Both the position numbers and the translations under genes were made by a program. The notes beneath the pieces are model-generated. The model did not search any database. It was not told the DNA's origin and saw nothing but the letters and a program-made list of their open reading frames with translations. 64,000 bases of DNA from Anthoceros angustus (Eukaryota; Streptophyta; Anthocerotopsida; Anthocerotales; Anthocerotaceae): positions 186,001 to 250,000 of the forward strand of contig MU008169.1 in the NCBI GenBank assembly GCA_010909165.1, in the 5' to 3' direction. Of this stretch, positions 1 through 12,200 are shown piece by piece (within the stretch, counting starts at the first letter, position 1; every line of letters begins with the position of its first letter).

Positions 1-580
1 GCAATGAGTTCATGCCCTCTATGAAATCCTGCACACTGGTCCAAGGGATGTAAGCTAGTCGTTGTTTGTCTTGGCAGACAAGATGGATGCTTGTATGAGG
101 ATTGCTACCATTCCAAGTCATTGAAAGAAAATTTCCCTCCACCGGCCTCTAAAGCGCAAAGGACAATGCGTTGCAACCTCATCCATCACTGGAGCACAAT
201 CGATTATCGTGCATCCTCCACCGGTCTTTCAACTCTTCTGTGCCTGCTTTGAGGCGCTCTCTCGCTCGTTCTCAATGAAGCGAGCGAAGGCGGCGATGTC
301 GCCGCGGGGTGCCACGACAATCGTGGCGACGGAACTTGAATTAGTTTCCGTTGCCGGTGCTTCGATTGCGGGTTGGCACGGATAAGAGAGAGAGGAGAGG
401 AAGGCCATGCTCATGGCATGGCATGTGGATTCGCCGGTACCTTGGCGAACCGATATTTAGGCCTAGCCCTCCTGCAAGCCCTTCCCCAATGTGGGCACCC
501 TGGTATTTGGAGAAGGGGAAACAGCTCCATATGCAGATTAGAAGACACCAAGCTAATGCTTATGTACCAATAGAGTTTTA
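1..580. other. Intergenic sequence, no gene recognised
   Basis: Only short overlapping reading frames occur on both strands and none resembles a known protein. The right end (544-578) carries one copy of a 35-bp direct repeat that recurs at 2210-2244 on the other side of the inverted-repeat element. Confidence 0.6.
544..578 (+). repeat. 35-bp direct repeat outside the TIR element, left copy
   Basis: The stretch starting GACACCAAGCTAATGCTTAT is repeated in the same orientation at 2210-2244 with two differences. The two copies bracket the 581-2202 element just outside its inverted repeats. This is far longer than a normal target-site duplication. Confidence 0.75.
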
Positions 581-2202
581 AACAGCGTCTGTTTAGAAAG
601 AGGTTTCTCCTGAAACCCCTTTTTGCACACGGATGTGGCCGGACCCCTTTTTGCACTTGAAAAAATCCGCACTATAATCAGCCTTTTTGGTATTTCTCTG
701 CGGACATGTCACCCGCAACCTTTTGAATAATTGTTTTGATACACGTTATTTGAGATTGTAGATTGCAAGTACGTGGCAAAACCTAAAGTCCCATTCTCGT
801 TCGGCTTTTTCTTTCAAACACGTAATTCAACAAACTTATGCGCGCACTTACATCTAAATAGCTTCCAACATCCGCAATCATTGCGTGTTGGACGATACAA
901 ACGCTTAGAGTTTTTAGGGCTTGTTAGACTCGTGCGCAAACTTGTTTGCGCACCAACCTTTCATTCATACCACCAATCCTAAGACTATACTCGCCCGAGA
1001 ATTTTACAGACTTTGTTTCTTAGACATTGGGACAATAATATCTTCGTTGACCTGATATTCTTGATCCACATGCGAGAATGAGAGTGGCATGGTCTCGCAC
1101 TTGAGCCGGGCCCACGCCAAACGCCTCAAGATTCAAAAGATGCAAAAGGTTCTCACTACTAGTTCAAAGTTTTAACCACTAGAAAAAGATGAGGGTTAAG
1201 TAAAGATAAGAACATATCCACATTAGAGAGGTGCACAAAAAGGTTGAAAACGCCGAAAGGAACCCTTTAAAACAACAAAATATCAAAACAAATACAAAAT
1301 AATTCAAAAATTGTCAAAAATTTTAGGGCAAGTGCGACTTGCCTCAAAAACTGGACTTTTTGTGATTTTTAGGGTTTTAAGGGTTTTTAGACTTTTGCTC
1401 TTTTTCTTTGGATGAACTGTCTGAATGACTAGGAGGCATGAACCATATGGGTTCATGCTCCTAGGCCCTTCTTGACCTTGGGTGCGTGCACCGGGCCTCC
1501 TGCCCCTGTGCGCGCACTTATGCGCCTAGGCCCTTCTTGACCTTGGGTGCGTGCACCGGGCCTCCTGCCCCTTGCCCTCCGGTACATGCACTTGTTCACC
1601 CACCGGGCCCCCTAGCATGTTTGATGATAACCCGGATTAGGTCATCACGAAAGAGACTAAACACCGTAAAGGATAAAAGGGATAGGGTGTTCTTCGTCGC
1701 ATTAGGGCATAGGATAGATATATGAGAGCGGTCTAGGTGAACCTCCGCCGATGTCTACTACTTGTTATTTTGTTGGGAGTTCCAAGACATCCTCGGACCT
1801 CCAAAAGGACATGTTTCCCCATTAGAAGATTATTTTTCGCGTTCTTTTTGCGGTCGTGCACAAGTTTGCGATAGCGTTGTTTAGACGCGCACTTATGCGC
1901 GCCTAGGCCCCCGGTATACAAAACATACAAAACCACACAAAATGCGTAAACTACGGACATGACGAAATTATGGAACAATGAGGTCACTAGCCCTTCATCA
2001 CACCGACTAAATCGCCATGAACTCGAGTACAAGGCGCCAATGCGTGTAAATGACTGAAGAAGTGCCGAGCCGAGAATGCCCGAAACCGATGGATGAACAC
2101 CTACAAAACCAACAAAACCAAACCAACTTCGCTCAAATAGGGTTGGGATTTTTTCCAAAACCCCTTTTGACAGGAGAAACCCCTTTCTAAACAGACGCTG
2201 TT
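581..2202. mobile_element. Non-autonomous TIR DNA element, about 1.6 kb
   Basis: The first 32 bp (581-612) and the last 32 bp (2171-2202) are inverted copies with one mismatch; both begin with AACAGCGTCTGTTTAGAAAG read inward. TTTA lies directly outside each end (577-580 and 2203-2206), giving a 3-4 bp target duplication (TTA or TTTA) as in PIF/Harbinger-like elements. No transposase was recognised inside, so the element is probably non-autonomous. Family assignment is inference; the inverted repeats are seen directly. Confidence 0.6.
1461..1572 (+). repeat. Tandem duplication, 65-bp period
   Basis: The stretch beginning CTAGGCCCTTCTTGACCTTG occurs at 1461 and again at 1526, each copy matching over about 47 bp. 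It lies inside the 581-2202 element. Confidence 0.8.
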
Positions 2203-2209
2203 TTTAGAG

Positions 2210-2244
2210 GACACCAAGCTAATGCTTATGTACCAGCAGAGTTT
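2210..2244 (+). repeat. 35-bp direct repeat outside the TIR element, right copy
   Basis: Right-hand partner of the repeat at 544-578, same orientation. Confidence 0.75.
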
Positions 2245-2835
2245 GACAATTATACAGTTATTTGGTAAACATAAAGGTAAATACTTATGTAGCAGTTTGG
2301 TAAACATGAAGACAAAGTGTGTTAGCTTGAAGGATTCTCAGAAAGTGTTTAGCAAAATTTTGCTCATAATTAATTAATGATGTAAAATGAAGTTTAAATC
2401 TCAAAATTATTATAACTCTTTCTAATTGTTATCATGGGCTAAATGGCATGCCATACATATCTCATAGGTAGTCATTCATATTGTATAAATATATTTTAAC
2501 TAATATTTTATTATGTTATATTATGAAGTTTTGTAAAAAGAAAGTATATTCATAGTTTGTGTTTGTTTAGAGAACTAGGTACATACGTACTTTGTATTGC
2601 AAATGGAGACCTCTTGATAAACCCCTTTTACGGGAGTGGGGGAGCATGTTAGGCGTAGGAGAGCAGACGCGGCGAACCTGCCTTGGGCGGGCGGTAAATG
2701 GTCGCGACCATTTAGGATACCGCCCGCCACTTGGCAGGTCGAACGGTCAAGGCTCTGCTAGCGCAGTAGAAAGGCACTGAGGGTCCGGTGTGGAGGGAGC
2801 TGCTACCATCCGTGCGCAGGGAGCTGAAGGGGAAG
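2245..2835 (+). promoter_or_regulatory. Upstream region of the FNR gene
   Basis: AT-rich sequence to about 2570, then a sharp rise in GC toward the FNR start. A TATAAATA string lies at 2484-2491, about 345 bp before the start codon. In such AT-rich DNA it may be fortuitous. No gene was seen here. Confidence 0.3.
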
Positions 2836-3999
2836 ATGGCCAGCTCCTCAGCAACGATGGCGGCCCAGGCGCAGACCCAGGCGCACGCTGTGCAGCCTGC
2901 ATTTTGCGGTGTCCGGCGGAGCCGAGGTCGGGGCCTGGAGGCCAGGGTGGCAGCATGTCCCAGCATGCAGGTGGCTTCCTTCGACGCGCTCAGGCTGCAG
3001 GTGAAGAGGAGACCCGGCGGGCCGGCGGAGAGGAGCAGCAGGAGCAGGAGGCCGCTGGCGGTGCGGACCAGCAAGGTGGCCCTGCGGGCGCCGGATCTGG
3101 AGGGAGCCAAAGAGCCGCCTGTAAATCTCTTCAAGCCGAAGCAGCCGTTTGAGGCGACGATCAAGTCGGTGGAGCGGATTGTCGGGGCTAAGGCGCCCGG
3201 GGAGACCTGCCACATTGTGATCGACCACGGCGGGAATGTGCCGTACTGGGAGGGGCAGAGCTACGGCGTCATCCCGCCCGGGGAGAATCCGAAGAAGCCC
3301 GGGACTCCGCATGCAGTGCGCCTCTACTCTATCGCGTCCACCAGGTATGGCGATGAGTTTGATGGCAACACGGCCAGTTTGTGCGTGCGGAGAGCCGTGT
3401 ACTACGACCCGGAGACCGGGAAGGAGGATCCGAGTAAGAAAGGCGTGTGCAGTAATTACCTCTGCGATAGCAAGCCCGGGGACAAGGTGCTCATCTCGGG
3501 GCCGTGCGGGAAGGTTATGTTGTTGCCAGAGGAGGATCCGAACGCGACGCATATTATGGTGGCTACTGGAACGGGAATTGCGCCGTATAGAGGATATTTG
3601 AGACGGATGTTTCTGGAGAATGTGTCGTCCTATAAGTTCGGGGGCCTGGCTTGGTTGTTCCTGGGAGTGGCCAACAGCGACAGCCTCCTGTATGATGATG
3701 AGTTCAAGAGCTACAAGTCTAAGTTTCCTGATAATTTCAGGTACGATGTTGCGCTCAGCCGTGAGCAGAGCAACGCCAGAGGTGGGAAGATGTATGTGCA
3801 GGACAAGATTGAAGAGTACAGCGAGGAGTTGTTTCAGCTTCTGGACAAGGGAGCACACATCTACTTTTGTGGCTTGAAAGGCATGATGCCTGGGATCCAG
3901 GACACCTTGCAGAGAGTGGCGGAGGCAAGAGGAGAGAGCTGGGAAGAAAAACTGTCGCTTTTGAAGAAGAGAAAGCAATGGCACGTTGAGGTCTACTAG
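2836..3999 (+). CDS. Root-type ferredoxin-NADP+ reductase, plastid precursor
   Basis: FAD enzyme that transfers electrons between NADP(H) and ferredoxin in plastids. Root-type forms mainly run NADPH to ferredoxin in non-photosynthetic plastids. The start is the ATG at 2836 ([11 protein letters not shown]); the frame is open further upstream but only from a GTG. The product is 387 aa. The first 70 or so residues are rich in Ala, Ser and Arg and lack acidic residues, as in a transit peptide. Seen in order: RLYSIAST near residue 162 (FAD binding), [17 protein letters not shown] near 245 (NADP binding), [15 protein letters not shown] and the C-terminal WHVEVY, with the terminal Tyr that stacks on the flavin. 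[14 protein letters not shown] and [11 protein letters not shown] favour the root rather than the leaf class. The whole CDS is one uninterrupted exon, unlike the multi-exon FNR genes of well-known plants. Confidence 0.95.
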   Translation: MASSSATMAAQAQTQAHAVQPAFCGVRRSRGRGLEARVAACPSMQVASFDALRLQVKRRPGGPAERSSRSRRPLAVRTSKVALRAPDLEGAKEPPVNLFKPKQPFEATIKSVERIVGAKAPGETCHIVIDHGGNVPYWEGQSYGVIPPGENPKKPGTPHAVRLYSIASTRYGDEFDGNTASLCVRRAVYYDPETGKEDPSKKGVCSNYLCDSKPGDKVLISGPCGKVMLLPEEDPNATHIMVATGTGIAPYRGYLRRMFLENVSSYKFGGLAWLFLGVANSDSLLYDDEFKSYKSKFPDNFRYDVALSREQSNARGGKMYVQDKIEEYSEELFQLLDKGAHIYFCGLKGMMPGIQDTLQRVAEARGESWEEKLSLLKKRKQWHVEVY

Positions 4000-5474
4000 C
4001 TGGAACGCTCACTGCCGACTAAGACTGAGGTCATGGCAGTCCATGTTTGCACAAATTCTTATGATAACAATTTTTTTTTAATTGCATGTCAGAGTTGATG
4101 TCTCGTTCACCTGAATCTATTTTGGTACGATGTGAGAGTTTGCAACTGTAGCCACTCAGTGTGTGACCTCTCACTAGCTATACCCTCTCTTCGGTCTTTG
4201 GCCTTGCGCAGCCTCTACTCTTGTTGATCTCAGTGTTGCCGACTCGAAAGGTTGAAAATTTTCTAGAACCTCTATTGCAGTAGTGTGCAGTGTGATGTGG
4301 GCCTTGGAGCTCGGGTGCTGTTTGATACTATTGCTTCTTTGAGCGATTGGGACAAACATCAGTAATTGATTGATTTTCCGCTGCAGCAGATCACAACAAA
4401 GCAGCTGAGTCTGATGAGCAGGGACCTCTGTCGTCAGGTGGTGTCATGGGATTTAACTTCAAACTGCTGAGAGGAGGCTTGAAGCTCAAGAACGTGGTTC
4501 CGTTGAAGATGAATTCAAACCTGCAGCTGTTTCTCAACTAGGTCGTCGTGTCAATTTGCATGCCTGCAAGGAAGATGATTCTTGTTGCTTAACTTGCAGC
4601 ACTTGCCCATATGACTGGTTAAGGTTATATCCGGCAATGCAACCACGGAGAAACTGGTGGACGCATTGATGTTGTAATTCAGAGTCGGATGGTGAGGTTT
4701 GATGGTTTCCCGTTTTCTGCATGCAGTCTCATCAGTTTCAGTCATTTCTTGTACCTTCCATCAGTGGTACCATCTCATGCATTTTTGTGCCAGGCAAATT
4801 GACATAAGCAAATCCATTGCTGATGTTTGGCACCTCGGTGCCACCACACCTTATGTCAGCACAGAGCTTGCATAAGACATAGGAGGTGGGTTCTCCTGGT
4901 TTTTCCAACTCACTGGTTGGTGAGTGCAGGTCACAGATTGCACTGGTTTATGAGGACATGGTGTGGCAGCCCCGAACGAAGTGGAGCATCTTTCGCAATG
5001 CATCAACCATGAACTAACTTATCAGGAGAATGATTGGCCCCCCTTGTCTTACTAACTATTTCCTGCGGTGTAGCACTTGCATGCTCACTTTTGTTCTGCA
5101 TATGGGCTATTGTTTGCTGCAGAATATTCTGCCGTTTGATGCGAAGAAATCAGAAACTGCTCGAAGTGAATCAGAGCACATGTGCTGTGTGTCATCAAGT
5201 GTCTGCTCCATATCGAGCGCAATTGTTCCAAAATTAGCAGCAACCGTTCTGCCCGGTAAAAACGATTTTAGGGCTTGACACGTAGATGGTACTGAAACCC
5301 CAGACTGTGGCAAAATGTACTGTGCTGGTGGTGTCCAGTGGTGCCTGTTGGTGTTTAGTCCTTCGCTGGTTGCCTGTTGTCCTGATGTATAGGGTCTTGG
5401 AAGTCCACGAGATATCCTGCGAGCACCAAACGAAAGAGATCTTTGCAGAGGATTCCGATCCAGATCACCCCTGC

Positions 5475-5553
5475 AGGACGAAGCCTGCATACTATATTAA
5501 CCCCTAGAGGACGAAGCCTGCAAACTATATTAACCCCTAGAGGACGAAGCCTG
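5475..5553 (+). repeat. 33-bp tandem repeat, about 2.4 copies
   Basis: Units starting AGGACGAAGCCTG occur at 5475, 5508 and 5541; the third is partial. Confidence 0.85.
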
Positions 5554-5908
5554 TTTTCTAGGTTTCGGGCTGAATTTTAGTTATTTATGTACATTTTAAA
5601 TACAGAAATAAATCGGGTGACCTGGTTTTCACTCCCACAATTACCATTATGCAGAGTTGCATCCACTCATCCGTCTCTAAAAACTACAGGGTCTTAATAC
5701 GCCCCTTCCACAAATTTCCAATGCGCTCTGGCACTTCATGCTCACGGTGCGAAGGGAGAGCATTGGGTTAAGCAAAATTTATCACAAGGATTTCAGACAA
5801 GGCCATGGACATCCTCACGAAAAAATCACTACGATAGGAGGTCCGAGCATGCCCATCCCAATTTACAAAAATTCGGCCATTCACACTAAGGCCTTCCGTT
5901 TGCTGGTA

Positions 5909-6071
5909 ATCTGGCCTTGGTTCACAACATCTTTGAAGAATCTCTCCGCATGTAATCTGGCCTTGGTTCATAGCATCTTTCATCAATCTCTCCTCCATGC
6001 CAATCGTGGGGGCATGGGATCATAGCATCTTTCATCAATCTCTCCTCCATGCCAATCGTGGGGGCATGGGA
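5909..6071 (+). repeat. Two overlapping tandem duplications (44 bp and 52 bp)
   Basis: AATCTGGCCTTGGTTCA recurs about 44 bp apart (5909 and 5953). Immediately after, a 52-bp unit starting CATAGCATCTTTCATCAATC is repeated almost exactly (5969-6020 and 6021-6071). Confidence 0.85.
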
Positions 6072-6538
6072 ATGGTGTCCGTTTTTTCTTTTCTGCTATA
6101 AAAATTCACATACTCCCCTCTATGCCGAGCACATCCCCTCAAAGGTCCAAGATGAAGAATGGATATAAAAAACATCCCACACCCCAAAACACACAGAACC
6201 GATAACTACACAATTTGAGTAGATTCATCCAGCACATAAAGAACTAGGGTTCTCAAGAAATAGAAATATTTCTACACTTAATACGAACAATGATAAAATA
6301 TTATAGAGAATTTGGAGACTTTATATAGACATTTCAAAGTATACATCGAAGTCCCGCATTGGGAGTTTTAGCCCAAAGTAACCTCGTAGGCTAGAGTTTT
6401 GAAATCTTGAGGGCCTTGCACACTGCGAGGACCGAGGGCATAATTTATAGCTAGGAATTTCAATTTTCTCTCTTTTACATGGTATTACCTCTACTGGCGG
6501 TTCGCACAAGGGAACTGGCACGCACCCGCCCAGAGACG

Positions 6539-6638
6539 GCGTGGTTTGGATGAGGGAACTTGATAAGCCCCGTGACGGCGGGGATCTGGCGTGGTTTGGA
6601 CGAGGGAACTTGATAAGCCCCTTGACGGCGGGGATCTG
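6539..6638 (+). repeat. 50-bp tandem duplication
   Basis: GTGGTTTGGA at 6541 and 6591 begins two nearly identical 50-bp units that end in GGCGGGGATCTG. Confidence 0.85.
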
Positions 6639-7117
6639 ACACCGAAGGCTTTTCTTTAAATTTAAGGTGTTGTTAGAATGGTAAATCTTGCAAGCTTGTG
6701 TTTAGCTGTTGATGAGTTGAGAGCGTGATTTAGATCAAAAAGGCTTCTCTATGATATGCTTGCTGATGAGTTGGGATAGTGAATTGGATCATGAGTGTGA
6801 TGAGTTTGAGATTCAGCAATACTTACTTGATGTACAGCTTATCCAAGGAACTTTTGAAGTTCATTGTGTCCATCCATTACTTTTGAGATTCAGTGATGCT
6901 TACCCGATCTACGGCTTATCCAAAGAGCTTTTCAAGTTCATTGTGTCCATCTATTACTTTCAACAATGTTGATGTGTTTGTTCCCAAGTCTCATCTTGTT
7001 TTCCCTAGTTGAGAGGTATTCAAACACGTTGTGGCGTGTCTTTTTCTTCATGTGGTGATAGCTCACCCATGGCACTATACTTAACTTTGCACAAATTGCT
7101 GGTCGCCATCGTAGGTA

Positions 7118-7315
7118 ACAAATCCAATGCCCAACTAACAAGCCCGGGTAAGACAAGAAATTCAACAACTTAGTTTGCAAGTTCAAAATCCTATGCCCAA
7201 TTAACAAGCTCAATAAGACTTGGAAATTCAACGTCTTAGTTTGCAAGCCCAAAATCCAATGCCCAACTAATAAACGTAGGTAAGACTGGAAATTCAATAG
7301 CTTAGTTTGTAAGCA
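7118..7315 (+). repeat. Three imperfect repeats of about 70 bp
   Basis: Each unit contains AAATCC(A/T)ATGCCCAA, a run ending AAATTCAA and CTTAGTTTG(C/T)AAG, spaced about 70 bp apart. Confidence 0.7.
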
Positions 7316-7607
7316 AGGTGCATGAATTGCTGTATTCGTCGTCTAGGCATTTCAACTCCTAACACCTTCTAGAGGGAAGGACATGGAAGTCAAGGACCAA
7401 TAAGTAAATGTGTGGTAGAAGTTAATTGTGATTAACACACCACATAAAATTAAAATAATAAAATACATAAGTGGTTTCTAGAAAGTCCTAAGACCAATGA
7501 GTAAATGACATGTAAGCCAATGAGTAATGCACATGGAAGTCAAGGACCAATAAGTAAAGGCGTATTAGAAGTTAATTATGAGGAAGGATTCAATATCACG
7601 ATAATTA

Positions 7608-7960
7608 CTCCGGATTCCATTTAAACTCTCCATTAAATTACATGAGGGGCTAAATTAGTCCGAGGAGGGGTGAAACCAAGAAGTCTAATACAACCTTTGG
7701 TTGGAATAGTTTTGGGTTTGGGTGACCTGGATTGTATTAGAACTTTGCAGTAAACTACACGTAGACCAAATTAGTACAAGGACGGATGACACCGAGAAAT
7801 ATAATCCACCCTTCGGTCGAATAAGCTTTGGGTTTGGATAATCCAAATTCTATTAAAACTCTGCAATACACTATATGTGGGGCCAAACTAATTCTAAGAT
7901 GGGTGACACTGGGAAGTCTAATTCACCCTCAGGTCGGATTAGTATTGGTATGGATGACCC
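7608..7960 (+). repeat. Three diverged repeats of about 118 bp
   Basis: Units near 7608, 7729 and 7846 share the order 'AACTCTxCA', 'GGGGCxAAAxTAxT', 'GAxACCxxGAAxTxTAATxCACCC' and 'GGTTTGGxTGACC'. They are older than the near-perfect duplications nearby. Confidence 0.6.
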
Positions 7961-8140
7961 AAAGTGAAGTCTTGGTATATATGTTTTTTGAACCATATAT
8001 ATGAATTATATATATATATGGTACCTTATAAGTGATAAATCTATGTATATGTATATATCTATGATGAGTAAAATTAAAATGAGTCATATAACTAAGATAG
8101 GTATCTTGTTTGTGTTAGGACCTGGTGGTGTGACAGCTGG

Positions 8141-9218
8141 GTAAACGATGTAAAATCGTGAGTATGAGTCGAACAGCAAAGCGAGGCAAAGGAAATGGAC
8201 GTGTGACGCGAGTCGTAGGGGTCTCACTCGTCACGTCCCGCCAATGCACAAATTCAAACCGTCCTCCCCAGCGCCCAGGGCGGATCCTCGCATTAGAATT
8301 GGCTTCACTCCACGACTTCCAGACACCAGCCACGTCGAAGCCCCAGTTCCTCAGACTATTTTCTGGGAGGATGCGGGTGTTCCCACCTCTGAGGTGTCAC
8401 AGGCGGTGTTGAAGCTGGCTCCCCTGCTTTCGTAGGCTTCGGGGCTGGAGGCCAATGGAGGACACAGGATCCCGGAACGACGCTCTCTTGTTTGGTAGGA
8501 TCTATGAGCTTGTCTAGCATACTCTTGAGTGTGCGTTCTGTTTGCATCTCGCAAAGAGCCAATTTCGATTCTCATGTTTAGGAGGGTTGGATTGCAGACA
8601 GAGTTATTTCCGCAACTGGCAAGCATGTTACAGTGGTCTATTCACGTCGCCACAAGGACGCTGGGCCCCGGCGGCCCTCGCAAGAAACACTCAAGAATGA
8701 TGTCAGCAAATCGCCGCAAGCTGTCCCCAGAGACAAGGAGAAGAAGTACAGTCTGATACTCAATTGCCAGAACAATCAAAATCGCGGTCTGCTGGGAGGT
8801 TGGAGGTCTTTCCCTCTCAGTTGTGACTCAGCTATTTTTCACACACAACTGGCAGGTCGCAGAGGGGTGCTGGCAACGTGGAGCAACACCGGCAGAGCTG
8901 GATCGACCGCTCTCTGTCACTCAGGCGAGTTCTTCCACGCTTGTCTGATTTCCTGCTCGTCCCTGCAAGCGGCGCTGGATCCGAGTGGTGCTGGATTGGC
9001 TGTAATTCGCATCCCCTGCTCGTGACAGGCGGAGGAGGAGCAGTATTGTGCATGCCCTGGACGATGGCTGCCCAGCAAACCAAGGAAATGCACGAGGAAA
9101 AGTAGGCGTCCCTTGCGGAGGAGTGGTACGTGCAAATAAGAAACTGTCCTGCCATTCCTACTAGTAGTGTGTAAACTGGCAATTAGTGACGGTGTTGGTG
9201 GATGTTGTGCTTCAGCAG
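8141..9218 (+). other. Probable 5' exons or 5' UTR of the haspin gene
   Basis: Plant haspins have an N-terminal basic segment ahead of the part encoded from 9219. A frame at about 8633-8763 reads VVYSRRHKDAGPRRP, reminiscent of that segment, and a short frame begins MEDTGSRNDALLF near 8456, followed by a GTAGGA donor-like site. Exon borders cannot be fixed from the sequence alone, and in-frame continuity to 9219 was not demonstrated. The alternative is that the gene starts at the ATG at 9219 and this is 5' UTR. Confidence 0.35.
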
Positions 9219-12200
9219 ATGCAAAGAAGGAAAAAGGCAGAGGCACCCATTGAATTTGTCGAAGAGCAGCAGGCCATGTTCGCTGAGATTGATGCCTTCC
9301 AGCTGGAAGAGTCAGTTCCCTCTCCTATTCACATCAGAGGCTGGAAAGATGAAAATTCGGATGCAACAGCTGTGGACATCACGTTGTCGTTCCATGCGCG
9401 GCATGCTCCTCTTGAAGCAGTTCCAGAAGATGCCTCAGGGGAGATCTCTCAGCAAACGCCCGCAAGCTATGTTCTTTCAAGGACCAGACATATGTTGGCT
9501 GCTGCGCTCTCAACTCCTGATGGCTTAGCAGACTCTTCCGTTGTATCTGCTCAATTCAAGCAGACATGGGATTATGGAAGACATCGGGATGGTGCTCAAG
9601 ACTCTACAGGATGTCAGAATGAGGTGGAAACGCTTGTGGAGCTGTTCCCTCGTTCCATCCGGGTCACTGATTCCGAGGAGGATCGAAGAATTTTCGAAGC
9701 TGAGCCTTGTGGCACTGCTGCTTCTTCTCTGGTCGAACCTCTACATGCTGATGCTACAGGGTCAAGCACTTGTCGATCCAAGGGGTCTAGAATTGGCCGC
9801 AAATCAAGGGCTAGTTCGTCTGTACCCCCTCCTGAACTACCAGATTTGTTTCGAACAAGAGAGTTGTGCCTGACACACTATAGTGGGGGCCTCATGCAAG
9901 AGAGCGAGTACAACGACTCACAGAACTGTTCTAGTCTGAGGAATCCAACAAGATCTGCCGCCCAGGAGCAGTCTATGGGACTTCTTAACGTTTGTAGGAC
10001 GGCTGACCTGACAAATGATCATTCCAGTGATAAACAGGGGGCCTCCTCTGTTCATGACTTCCAAGACGGGGAGTTGGTTGGTCCCAAAAGGTTATCCTTC
10101 AGCCATTCCAGGGCACCTTTCGGGCTTGCTGCTGAAAGTGAAGAGTCAACATTTCAGGAGCTTGCCACTCGACAAATATTCTCGACAAGCCCATCTCAAC
10201 ATCTACATCAAGTGGCCAGAGCAGGATCTCTTGCATCAGGCCTTGGAGCATTGACGCTGGACCGCCTCTCACTTCATGACAGAGCTGAACCGTACTCTGC
10301 AATTTTGGAAGAGGATGAGGAAGATGAAACAAATGAGAACATTACAGTCAAAGAGAATGGCAATGTATCATGCGTGGATGATGATACAGTGTCGATTTTC
10401 CATGGGCTCCTGAGAGAAAGTGGACAAACCCGTCTAACCACCCAGAGGGAGGCCATTTCTGCTTACTGGTAATGTCCCAACGACCTCACTGTCATCGGGA
10501 GTCCAAGTTATGTGTCTGGTGGATGGCTCTCACTTTCAGTAATAGCTGTACATTTTTGTTGCTGTGGCAGTGATATGAGCAAGATAACCAAAATTGGAGA
10601 AGGAACGTATGGAGAAGCTTTCAAAGAAGGCGACACTGTTCTGAAGATTGTACCTGTTGATGGGAACTTTCGCGTTAACGGGGAAATACAAAAGGTATAC
10701 GCAATCTGTTCAGTGCTTTGACCCATTCGTGTCAGGTGAAATTTGTCAAATTCAGACGTTGCTCACCACATTTTTGCAGACTTCTGCTGAACTCTACGAC
10801 GAGGTGCTTCTCTCCAGCACTTTGAACAAGTTGCAGCTGCCAAAAAGTTCAAACTTTTGTAGTAACTTCATCACCACTAAGGGGTAATAATCGTTTGTCT
10901 GGCTGAGAGGGAAAAAACTGTGGGTGACGTCTCTTTCTGGCAAGGTGGTGTATTATAGCAAGCAATGATCACCACTGCTGCTATCAGGATAAAGTATTGT
11001 CGAGGAAAGTATGACGAAGACCTAATCCGAGCATGGGAGGAGTGGGATAGCGAACACACATCAGAGAATGATCATCCAATGTCTTTTCCAGAACAACAGG
11101 TTTGCCTTGCTTACATGACTATCACTCACGATGTTTCCTATGCTGTGTCTCTGGCGACTGTTCTGGATGATGTACATCCAGTACTTTTCTAACTTTTGGC
11201 GGGAATTAGCGATATGTCATTTTTATCCTGGCAGATGGGGGGAAGGATTTGGAAAGCTTCGTTCTCGCAGACTTCGATGAAGTTCAAAGCCTGCTTGTTC
11301 AGGTAGGGCTAATTGTTCACAGCGCACTCTTTCCAGTCTGATGCATGCCATATCCACAGCTCTGCAACTCTTATGCCTCGGCGCAGGTTGTTCTCTCTCT
11401 TGCTATTGCAGAAAATGCGTGCGAATTTGAACATCGGGATCTCCATTGGTAATCCATCTTATCCCTCAGTTATGATCTCCTTAAGCTTGCTGGTATCGTG
11501 GGAGTGGCAGTTCCAGGGCTGTCAGTACTTCGATGAGGTGCAACTTCACTGTTATGCAGGGGGAACCTTGTGCTAGCTAGAACTGAGGACTACGCAAAGG
11601 CTTATTGCTTGGATGGAAATGCGCTACGGACTAGGACGTGTGGGTTGTCGTTGTCAATAATTGACTTCACCCTTTCACGAGTGAATACAGGTGCCGGCAT
11701 TTCTTGAGTCACCAGCCACCCGAAAAGAATCTCCCTTTCTGACCACGACTACAACGTCACGTTTATGTTCCTCGCAGGAAGGCAAGTTCTGTTTTGCAAT
11801 CTGGGAGCCGATCCTGCAATTTTCGATGGACCACCGAGAGATATTCAGGTACCCAGCTTTCTCAAAGGAGCGTACGGAGTTGCGGGCAGTTGATTTAATT
11901 AGAGTGCCTTAATTGCAGGCAGACACGTACCGAGGGATGTTGAAGATAACACAAGGACATTGGGAGGGAAGGTTGGCCTTGGACACAGCAACACCCTTCT
12001 TCTTATCGCCTCGACCCCTGTGTACCACTATGCGGTTCTCAGTAACATGTAATGATCTAACAGGTTTCCCAAGACAAACGTTCTGTGGATCCACTACCTT
12101 GCCAGCATTGTCCTCAACAAGAAATCTTTTGTAAGTTATCTTCCGCGGTCGTCCAGTGCATGACAGAAAAATGTTTGAGCACTTCGTTTTGGTTTGTGGT

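Larger units (their letters stand above)
4000..8140. other. Spacer with repeats; no confident gene
   Basis: Starts with the probable FNR 3' UTR. An open stretch at 4384-4541 reads 52 codons to a TAG directly after a CAG acceptor-like site and contains GFNFKLLRGGLKLKN; it could be a stray exon but I do not recognise it. The rest holds several independent short tandem repeats (listed separately) and an AT-dinucleotide-rich patch near 7980-8060. Confidence 0.5.

Noticed and set aside
2788-2835. Upstream extension of the FNR frame from a GTG
   Set aside because: Plant genes start at ATG; the ATG at 2836 begins a typical transit peptide and the extra 16 residues are not supported.
2848-3984. 378-residue antisense frame over FNR
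   Set aside because: It is the mirror of a GC-rich coding exon; the plus strand is unmistakably FNR.
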